Below, one piece after another: positions 56,156 through 64,000 of a stretch of 64,000 bases of DNA. The notes below the pieces were generated by a model that saw nothing but the letters and a program-made list of their open reading frames with translations, was not told the DNA's origin and did no database searches. This DNA comes from Cephalotus follicularis (taxonomy: Eukaryota > Streptophyta > Magnoliopsida > Oxalidales > Cephalotaceae): assembly GCA_001972305.1 (NCBI GenBank), contig BDDD01002247.1, positions 177,761 through 241,760 of the forward strand. Direction: 5' to 3'. The stretch's first letter is position 1; every line of letters starts with the position of its first letter. Both the position numbers and the translations under genes were made by a program.

Positions 56156-56355
56156 TGTTAGGTGTTCACGAATATTGAATGTTTTAAATTTATATCGCAA
56201 GTGCACGGTTGTGCAGTAACGGGTCGAACACTAGAAAATCAAGTTAAATTAATTTTAATCTATTTAACCTAGGCATAGTATGCAAAATCAAAGGCTTTTA
56301 TCTAAAACTACTCCTAAACATGCAAAATAAACTAAATAGTTGAAACAGACTAGGA

Positions 56356-56445
56356 AGGCGTCGACACTTTGTCAAGGCGTCGACGTGAATAGAATTAAAG
56401 CAGAAAAGCGTCGATGCTTACAGGGTAGGCGTAGATGGTTAACGG
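56356..56445. repeat. GTCGAC-core cluster (LTR O, first)
   Basis: Four units (AGGCGTCGACACTT, AGGCGTCGACG, AAGCGTCGATGCTT, AGGCGTAGATGG) fall within 90 bp. Confidence 0.85.
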
Positions 56446-57199
56446 CACTAATGCAACAATAAATAGAAATTAAAGCAGGCAAACAATTGAATATCAAAGT
56501 AATAAATAAAATAGAATGAAATATGCATATTAAAGTCGGTTTTAGGGTATGGAAACTCACCATAGATTATATTGAACAACTCACTTACTTGAATGCTCAA
56601 ACCTTGGTAACCAACGGTAGCTAGGTCGATAAGAAGTGTGACTGTGATGACAAATCGTATGAGTAGTCATGCTAGGCCTATACGGAGTACGACAACGGCT
56701 ACAAATCATATCAGTAGACATGCTATGTCTATACAGAGTGTGTTCAGCGTGACAAACCGTATGAGTAGACTCCATTGATTGCGTTGAAAACCATTTATTC
56801 AGCAACGTTCTTATTCACCGACAAAGTGTTTGTGGATTTTAATTAGACAGACAAAGTGTGTGTGAAGGTAGAAAATTGAAGAACAAATAAAAATTTCAAG
56901 GATTTTTATTGATGGAGTTGAATCAATACTATCTAGGCTTTGTTCTAACCCAAAAACTTTGAAAAGTTAGCTACTAAACATTGAATAAAAACTACAAAGG
57001 AATTAAAGAAGAAAACTAAGAAGGTCGCTACAAAGCTTGTCACTAGCTTTTCACTTGTTTTTGTGACCTAGATCTACTATTTATAGTGTAACAATCATGC
57101 ATAAAAGAAATGGAAAAAGATTTAACCTAATTAATCTAGAAAAGGAAAATTACAATTTGCCAAAACTTTCCATATCTGCTGTTTTTGTCACCTGATGAG

Positions 57200-57600
57200 T
57201 TGTAAGCGTCAACGCTATAATCGTAGGCATCAACGCTTATGTGTTGAAAGCGTTTGATGCACTACGCGTTGATGTTTGACTTGTATATTTGAATTGCAGT
57301 GTTAAGTGTTGACGCTTACAAGCAAGGCGTCGACACTTTAAATATGAAGGCAAGAGGCGTTGACACTTTTCTTGTTGCACATTAACGTTTAAGCTACTGT
57401 CTGATTTGTGCATTTTTGACGTTGATGACTTGATCATGGCATTGATGCCTAAACATTAAATTCCCAGCACGTTGACGCCAAAAGGATTGGTATTGACAAA
57501 AATCATAAGACTGCAGACTTGTTCCAGCTGAAGTGTAAAGCGTCGACGCTCTCGTTGAAACCGTCAGCGCTTTAAGTCTAGGCGTCGACGCTTTGTTCTG
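57200..57600. repeat. GTCGAC-core cluster (LTR O, second)
   Basis: About a dozen units include AAGCGTCAACGCT, GGCATCAACGCTT, GTGTTGACGCTT, AGGCGTCGACACTT, AAGCGTCGACGCT and AGGCGTCGACGCTTTG. Many are TG or CA variants of the CpG positions. Confidence 0.85.
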
Positions 57601-57779
57601 TTTTTCTGCAGAGTTGAACTTTTGTCTTCAATTTTTACCAATTTGAACCATTCTTCATGCACTTTGGTCTTTTTAGCCTTGTATCTGAAAATCAATAAAA
57701 CACAATCAAAGTAGTCTATTCCAAGCATAAAAAATATCACAAATATATCATCAAAAATAACACATTTTTATGCTAAACA

Positions 57780-58244
57780 AATACTCTCATACTTAAACTT
57801 TGCTTGTCCTCAAGCAAACAAAATGGAAAGCTCAAACAAGAAAATAAACACAAATGCAAAAACTGAAAACATAATAAAAAACCTAACTCACTTTCGTAGG
57901 AATCACGATTGCATTTAGCATATGCAACAAGCCGTTAAACCCCTAGGTGGCCCTAGTGGACGAGTTTTGTCTCGTGAGTGTTTTCAAGCGAATAAACACA
58001 CAAAATTCAGTTCATCAAAACTTTGAAAACATGTAAAATGTATCTCTACTTAAAAATTCATAGGCAACCCCCATAATTGAATTTTATTATCTCGTTTCAA
58101 ATTCTAGAATCAAAACACATCTCAATTAAAGAGTTTTTAGCAAATTTTTCTATTATTTCACCGTTAATGACCAATCAAGATATGCTTTCGCAACAACATA
58201 AAATCCTACTTTGGAGTTAGACAAAATAAATTTTAGCGCGCGCG

Positions 58245-58281
<37 letters not shown>

Positions 58282-59015
58282 TGCTTGCTTTTTATTTAAC
58301 TCATTCCTCCACTCTTTTCCATCTGAATTATCATGGATGGAGCAAACACCAGACATCCAAAGTACTAAGTAGCTTAAGAATTTGCAATTCACGCATGAGA
58401 TCAATGAAAATTTTACTAACTTAAATTCGTGCAATCTCTTAGTCTCTTAAGCTTTCTATAAGACCCATTTAGCGAGCTTTTGACCAGTTACTCTCAAACC
58501 AGTTGGCTTTAAGGAACTAGGTATAGAACACCCATAATGCTTAATTACTTGAATAAAATAGGCTACAGACTAAGACTGAATTCAAAGAGGTAAAATAACT
58601 TTATTCTTATTTTTTTCGTTATATATATATATGTGCAAGAACATCAATTCCTTGTTGTCCTCCTCACTAAGATTTATGAAATTTTGAAAAATACACAAGA
58701 TTGGTTTATTTTTCTTTCATTTATCTTTTTAATTATTGCACAAACTCCTACCTTGAGATGTATTCCTTTTCTTTTCCTTGAAAACAAAATTTTATTATTT
58801 CTCCTATGGGGTTTTCTATTATTTCTAAGAATATCCACACTTATTCCTACTTTCAAAATTAAAATGAACATTGGTACTAAACCCCCCATACTTATTCTTG
58901 CATTGTCCTCAATGCAATGAAACGCAACTATAAAAATGACAAAGAATGATCGAGAATATATAAGAAACAATGCAATAAAATAAAGAACAAAAGGGGTAAG
59001 ATTTATCGAATATGA
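57780..59015 (-). other. Element O 3' non-coding region
   Basis: This lies between the end of pol and the 3' LTR. It contains a second AGTATGGGGGG tract near 58884-58896 (minus strand), preceded in the sense direction by GAGGACAATGC, besides the one abutting the LTR near 57781-57800. It also has a compound (CG)(CA)(TA) repeat. A parallel region of element P lies at 62197-63315. Confidence 0.75.
58236..58281. repeat. Compound (GC)n(AC)n(AT)n microsatellite
   Basis: Forty-six bp of unbroken alternating purine-pyrimidine pass from GC to AC to AT steps. Confidence 0.95.
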
Positions 59016-60697
59016 TCATGGAGGCTCATGCAAGTCCATGGCCTCCTCCATCGGCACAGCCAGAAACCCTAAAAATTTCTTCAACCTCTGCCCATTTACC
59101 TTGAACACATCTTCAGTACCTGGCTTACATATCTCAAAAACACCATGTGAGTAAACATTTTTAACAATGTAAGGACCATCCCAACGGGATCTAAATTTAC
59201 CAGGAAACATATGTAAACGGGAATTATATAAAAGCACTTTATCTCCTACTTCGAAATGCTTCCTTAGAAAATGCGCATCATGAAAGGCCTTGGTATTTTC
59301 TTTGGAAATCTTCGCGTTGTCATAAGCATCATTTCGGATTTCTTCCAACTCAGAGAGTTGGAGAGCACGATGACTACCCATAGTGGAATGATCAAAATTG
59401 AATTGCTTGATGACCCAAAAGTCTCGATGTTCCAATTCCACCGGAAGATGACAAGCTTTACCGTACACAAGTCGATAAGGAGATTGACCAAGGTCAGTCT
59501 TGAAAGCGGCCTGATAAGCCCAAAGAGCATCCACTAGTCGAGTGGACCAATCCTTTCTACTAGGGTTGACTGTCTTTTCTAAGATTTGCTTTATTTGGTG
59601 ATTGAACACTTCAACTTGCCCACTAGTTTGCGGATGGTAAGGTGTTGCGAGCTTGTGAGTAATCTCATATCTTCTCATAAGAGCTTTGAAAGAACAATTG
59701 CAGAAATGGGTGCCCCTATCACTAATGATGGCACGTCGGCCAATAATCCCATATGTTTCTTGAGGAACGATTGCCAAAATGGCCATCACACTCCTGATCG
59801 TGACAAAACGAAAGAATAGAATAACACTCATGATCAGGAACACATCCTCGCATAATCTGGTCGGGCTACGCTTTGAAAAGATAAGGATCTTCCCAGAAAA
59901 AGTGTTTGACTTGAGAAAGAAATCGACGCTTATCTTGAGCAGACCACTTCAATGGTACGATCCCCGTAACTAGATAATTCACCATGTCTGCATACCATGG
60001 TTCACTCTCGACACGCATAAGCTGCTCATCAAGAAAATTCTCATAAATCGGAACCTTGACTTCTGGCGAATCAGAGAGACCGGATAAGTGGTCAACCACT
60101 AAATTCTCGGTCCCTTTCTTGTCTCGAAAGCTCAACGTCAAACTCTTGGAGTAGCAGAACCCAACATATGAGACGTGCTTTTGCATCCTTTTTGCTCATT
60201 AAATACGGAATCGCAGCATGATCAGTATAAACAATGACATGTGATCCTAAAAGATACGATCAAAAATTTTCAAGTGCAAAGACCACAACTAAAAACTCTT
60301 TCTCAGTGGTCGTGTAGTTCAATTGCGCATCGGAAAGGGTCCTACTTGCATAGTAAATGACGTGAGGCAATTTATTCAATCTTTGCCCAAGAACAGCTCC
60401 AATGGCGCTATCGGAAGTGTCGCACATGATCTCGAAAGGCTTAGTCCATATGGGTGCCTGAATGATAGGAGCAGATGTGAGCTCCTTCTTTAAGCGGTTA
60501 AACGCTTCAAGACACTCATTAGAAAATACAAAATCTTGATCTTTAGCTAGGAGCGATGTCAAGGGACGAGTCACCTTGCTAAAATCTTTGATGAACCTTC
60601 GATAAAAGCCAGCATGTCTGAGGAATGCTCGGATGTCTTTTACATTTCGAGGTGGAGGCAAATGTTTGATGACTTCGATTTTTGCCTTATTGATGGA
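59016..60697 (-). pseudogene. Element O pol part (RNase H and integrase)
   Basis: The minus-strand translation gives RT end and RNase H at 60260-60690 (FSNECLEAFNRLKKEL, FEIMCDTSDSAIGAVLGQR, VIYYASRTLSDAQLNYTTTE). A spacer follows at 59866-60186 ([24 protein letters not shown]). Integrase is at 59016-59843 ([47 protein letters not shown], then GKFRSRWDGPYIV and FKVNGQRLK). These are Athila/Tat signatures. The part 59446-60697 is duplicated at 44777-46027. It is a broken fossil. Confidence 0.9.
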
Positions 60698-62196
60698 TGT
60701 CGTTTAACCGAATCAAAATTACCCTAATCTAACAATTTAGCAAGTGGAAAGTAGGGATCATTCCCACGAAGAGCTATGATGATACGCTATAAAAATGAAC
60801 TTAGTATGCAATTAAACAGAAAATACGAACGCTGAATTAATTTAATCTAAGCTAACAATGCAAATAAAGTGAATTAAAAACAGGATTGGTTTTGAATTAA
60901 ACTACTGTAAATGAGAAAGTGAACAATTCAGATTAAAAATCTAATGCAATATGAAAATATGAAAATGAAATTAATATGAGAAAACAATCCTTAGATGTGT
61001 GAAACCCTGCATGCATATATTTATACTGAAAATCATGGCACAAATTCTGGTTTAAAATAACATCACAGAAAATAATGATTTAGCCTAGGTACACCATATC
61101 CTGTCAAACCTTGATACTCTCAAAAGGTCGATTGGTTAAAGAATATCTTTGGTGCAATCACATAGAAAGATTAAGAATCATGATGTGAATGAATTAGAGC
61201 TACAAGCACTAAAACATTAAAACAGATTTTATATCATTAAAATTCCTTCTTATTAATGTTACACATACATCAACAAGAAAAAAGTTGTCTTGCATAGCAT
61301 GATGTAAACGAATTAGAACTACAAGCACTAAAACATCAAAACAGATTTTATATCATTAAAATTCATTCACATCAATGTTCCACATACAGTAACAAGAAAA
61401 GATTGTCTTACAAACATGCTATTAAACCAGAAAACCAAAAATTAAGATATATATATAAACCATGGGTTCATCTACATCCAGGGATTAAGAAACTTAGCCG
61501 GTCATGGCGATGGTAGCAGCAATAATCTTCAAAGAATTCTCCATCTAGCAGCCGCTTTTCTTCTTGTTTTATGTTCTCACCAGCCTGTTTTTGACCTGAC
61601 TTCTCTTTCTATTTATACTAACCCTTATGTAGAAAAACAGAATAAAATCTAACCTATTACAATCATACTAAAACTGTAAAAACTTTCCAATTTTATCCCC
61701 TGTTCTGTCGAAAGCGTCGATGCTATAATTATGGGCGTCGACAGTTTGGCATTTTATGTATGTTGAGATGCGCATCGCTAACTTGAATATTCAGTGAAAT
61801 CGCATTAAGCGTCGACGCTATCAATCAAAGCGTTGACGGATATGGTAAAGTGCTGACTCTTTGTGTAAGGCATCGGCGCTTTAAGTATGCAATTGAATTT
61901 TTTTAACTTCTGTACTAGGGCGTTGACGCTTTGGCTCTAACTGCTGGCGCTTTCCTCTTAAGCGTCGACGGTCACCTTCCAAGCTTCGACGGTTGCTCTG
62001 TTTTTCTGGGGAATTTCTCAATTCTTCAAGCTTCAATCTTTTCGTCTTCAATTGCGCCAATTTGCCTAGTTTTCATGCACTCTGATCTTCTTACTCTTTA
62101 ACCTGAAAATCTTTCAAACACAACCAAAGTAATATGTTCCAAGCATAAAAATATCACAATTATATCAGCAAAACTAACACATTTTTATGCTTATCA
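60698..62196 (-). repeat. Element P 3' LTR (1499 bp)
   Basis: On the plus strand it runs from TGTCGTTTAACCG to GCTTATCA. It includes AGTAGGGATCATTCCCACGA near its left end, a conserved word of Athila/Tat LTRs. Its first 132 bp recur at 46028-46159. Confidence 0.85.
61701..61995. repeat. GTCGAC-core palindrome cluster (LTR P)
   Basis: About ten units include AAGCGTCGATGCT, GGGCGTCGACAG, AAGCGTCGACGCT, AAGCGTTGACGG, GGCATCGGCGCTTT, GGCGTTGACGCTTTG and AAGCGTCGACGG. Confidence 0.85.
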
Positions 62197-63315
62197 AATA
62201 CCCCCATACTTGAACTTTGCTTGTCCTCAAACAAACAAAATGGAAAGCTAAAAACAAGAACATAAAAACTAAAACTAAAACAGCAAACATAAACACCTAA
62301 CTCACTTTCGTAGGAATCACGATTGCATTTAACGGATGCAACAAGCCTTTAAACCCCTAGGTGTCCCTAGTGGACGAGTTTTGTCTCGTGAGTGTTTTCT
62401 AGTGAATAAACACAAAAAATTTAGTTCATCAAAACTTTGACAATAGACAAAATGTATATCTACTTAAAAATTCATAGGACACCTCGATATTTGAACTTTA
62501 TTATCTCGTTCCAAATTCTATAATCAAAACACGTCTCAATTAAGGAACTATGACTAATTTTTCTATTTTTTCACAGATTTTAGCAATCAAGACATGCATT
62601 CTTAGTAACATAAAATCCTAGTTCGGATTCGGATAAAGAACTTTAGCACTTACACATTTTCTTTTCTTTTCCTTTTCTCTTTTCATTGACTCATTTTCCA
62701 CTCTTTTCTATCTGAATTGTCATGGATGGAGCAAACACCAGACACCAAAAGTACTAAGTAGCTTAAGAATTTGCAATTCGCACATGAAATCAATGAAAAT
62801 TTTACCAACTTAAATTCGTGCAATGTCTTGATTTCTTAAGCTTTCTATAAAATCCATGTAGCGAGCTTTCGACCAGTTACTCTCAAACCAGTTGGCTTTG
62901 AGAAACTAGGTGTAAAACACCTCTAAGGTTTAATTACTCGAATCAAATGGGCTACAAACCAAGACTGAATTTAAACCCCCATACTTAAACGTTTCATTGT
63001 CCTCAATGCAATGAAACACAACTAGAAAAATAACAATGAAAGAGCAAAAATATATGAAACAATGCAATAAATAAAAACAATTAGGGTAGGGTTTACCGGA
63101 TATTATCATGGAGGCTCATAAAGAAGCTCATGCAAGTCCATGGCCTCTTCCATCGATGCTTGTAACTTATCTACAAAAACAATATAAAAGAAAACATAAA
63201 AGAAACAAAGTACATAAATAAAATAGTGGGTTGCCTCCCACTAAGCGCTTTGCTTTAACGTCTTCAGCTAGACGCAGCTGGTGTGGATATCACAGAGGAG
63301 TGTAGACAGGATCAA
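62197..63315 (-). other. Element P 3' non-coding region
   Basis: It parallels 57780-59015 of element O, including shared words such as TAGTGGACGAGTTTTGTCTC and CAAGCCNTTAAACCCCTAGG. It has two AGTATGGGGG-type tracts on the minus strand, near 62200 and 62977. The GGGTTGCCTCCCACTAAGCG word at 63229-63248 is a known conserved Athila/Tat signature. Confidence 0.75.
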
Positions 63316-64000
63316 TCAAGTCAAAAGACTAAATGATTTGTCCACCAGTATTCCATCGACATATGGTTTCAGACGCTGCCCATCGACTTTAAATGTGGAT
63401 CCATTGGTCGGGTGCTTCATGGTCACAGCACCATGAGGAAATACTTCAGTAATTACGAATGAGCCATCCCAACGAGATTGAAGTTTACCTGGAAACAAGC
63501 GTAACTTAGAATTAAATAGCCAAACTTTCTGGTTAGGTTCAAAAGATTTCCTAACAATAAACTTATCATGAAAATCCTTAGTCCTAGCCTTGTAAGTCCG
63601 TGCACTCTAATACGCGTTGTTACGCCACTCATCGAGCTCTAAAATCTGAATAGTACGGTTAGAACCGGCTGTCTTCATGTCAAAATTAAATTTCCTTATA
63701 GCCCAAAGCACACGGTGTTCCAACTCAACAGGCAAATGGCAAACTTTCCCAATGGGAGTCTTATATGCTTTCCGATAGGTCCACAAAGCATCATCTAGTC
63801 TTAACGACCAATCTTTCCTGGCCTAATCATTTTTTCTAATATTCTCTTAAGCTCCTTATTGGACACCTCTACTTGCCCACTAGTCTATGGATGATACGGA
63901 GTGGCAATCTTATGCGTTATCGAGTATTCCTTCAAGAGTGCGCCTACATTCCAGTGTTTAAAATGTGAACCACCATCACTGACAATGGCTCTCGGAAAAC
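63316..64000 (-). pseudogene. Element P integrase C-terminal part
   Basis: The minus-strand translation has LFNSKLRLFPGKLQSRWDGSFVITEVFPHGAV and FKVDGQRLKPY at 63330-63530, the typical Athila/Tat integrase C-terminus. Upstream are weaker traces of the core, such as YHP-like and VEVSNKEL-like words near 63850-63900. It continues beyond the window. It is a fossil with several breaks. Confidence 0.82.

Larger units (their letters stand above)
56156..57779 (-). repeat. Element O 3' LTR (1624 bp)
   Basis: On the plus strand it runs from TGTTAGGTGTTCACG to GCTAAACA. Near the left end is the CGCAAGTGCACGG word often seen in Athila/Tat LTRs. It contains GTCGAC clusters at 56356-56445 and 57200-57600. 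The adjoining 5 bp on the left are TAACA; the other flank is outside the window. Confidence 0.8.
56156..60697 (-). mobile_element. Athila/Tat-like gypsy element O (3' LTR, pol part)
   Basis: On the minus strand the visible parts are pol (RNase H, then integrase) from 60697 to 59016, a non-coding 3' region (59015-57780), a purine-rich tract (AAGTATGAGAG) and the 3' LTR from 57779 (TGTTTAGCATAAAAATG) to 56156. The pol motifs ([49 protein letters not shown]) and the AGTATGGGGG tracts are characteristic of the Athila/Tat group. It interrupts element N's integrase, and element P interrupts it at 60698. The 5' part is out of view. It is a broken fossil. Confidence 0.88.
60698..64000 (-). mobile_element. 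Athila/Tat-like gypsy element P (3' LTR and pol end)
   Basis: On the minus strand the visible parts are the integrase end (64000 down to about 63316), a non-coding 3' region, a polypurine tract (AGTATGGGGG) at about 62199-62213, and the 3' LTR from 62196 (TGATAAGCATAAAAATG) to 60698. It lies in the pol of element O; the flank before it is ATGGA (60693-60697). The element runs off the right edge, so its 5' LTR and second target duplication are not seen. It is of the same general lineage as O, but the LTR ends differ. It is a broken fossil. Confidence 0.85.

Overview
This window reads as angiosperm nuclear DNA from a heterochromatic, gene-poor region. It is AT-rich overall and almost wholly made of LTR retrotransposons nested in one another, with plant-type Ty3/gypsy (Tekay-like chromovirus, Athila/Tat-like) and Ty1/copia (including Sirevirus-like) lineages. 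PBS motifs complementary to initiator tRNA-Met are visible at three LTR edges. I find no host gene, tRNA, rRNA or CRISPR that I can support. The species cannot be named from the sequence.

Layout. 1-9604: a nest in which a copia 3' end (1-675) sits in a gypsy LTR fragment (676-1814), which sits in a copia-type LTR (1815-3751), which interrupts a minus-strand gypsy gag (3752-5000). That gypsy's 5' LTR (5018-9604) is itself split by a solo LTR (6685-9107, TSD TACTT). 9605-14270: gypsy pol fragments in opposite orientations, with a solo LTR inside integrase (11224-13576). 14271-23750: a minus-strand LTR split by a complete, non-coding LARD-type element (16320-23489, TSD GTGTG). 23751-25602: low-copy-looking AT-rich sequence. 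25608-27822: solo LTR (TSD TTTTC). 27940-31609: three further LTR fragments. 31610-38090: the 5' part of a copia element, with a gypsy solo LTR (32455-35146) in its LTR and a Sirevirus-like solo LTR (36639-37805, TSD AATAC) in its gag. 38090-42712: a gypsy gag fragment and an LTR split by another LTR-like insertion. 42713-44554: no assignable gene. 44555-56155: a minus-strand gypsy (N) carrying a complete gypsy (Q, 46642-55099, TSD TTAAG) and a 1.38-kb copied block in its 3' LTR. 56156-64000: an Athila/Tat-like element (O) in the integrase of N, split by a second one (P) that runs off the window.

Two things stand out. First, LTRs of unrelated families (Sirevirus-like copia, several gypsy types, Athila/Tat-like) carry clusters of degenerate short palindromes with a GTCGAC core, either AAGCGTCGACGCTT or CAGTCGACTG, whose variants look like CpG decay. 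Second, 44777-46159 is a roughly 98 percent identical copy of 59446-60829 that includes the junction where P inserted into O, so a nested-insertion junction was copied as DNA into the LTR of a third element about 14.7 kb away. This orders the events: N, then O in N, then P in O, then the copy.

No new cellular system was found. All elements here look like decayed or non-coding fossils; the most complete are the LARD (both LTRs, PBS, PPT, TSD, no genes) and Q (both LTRs, gag-pol, TSD, several breaks).
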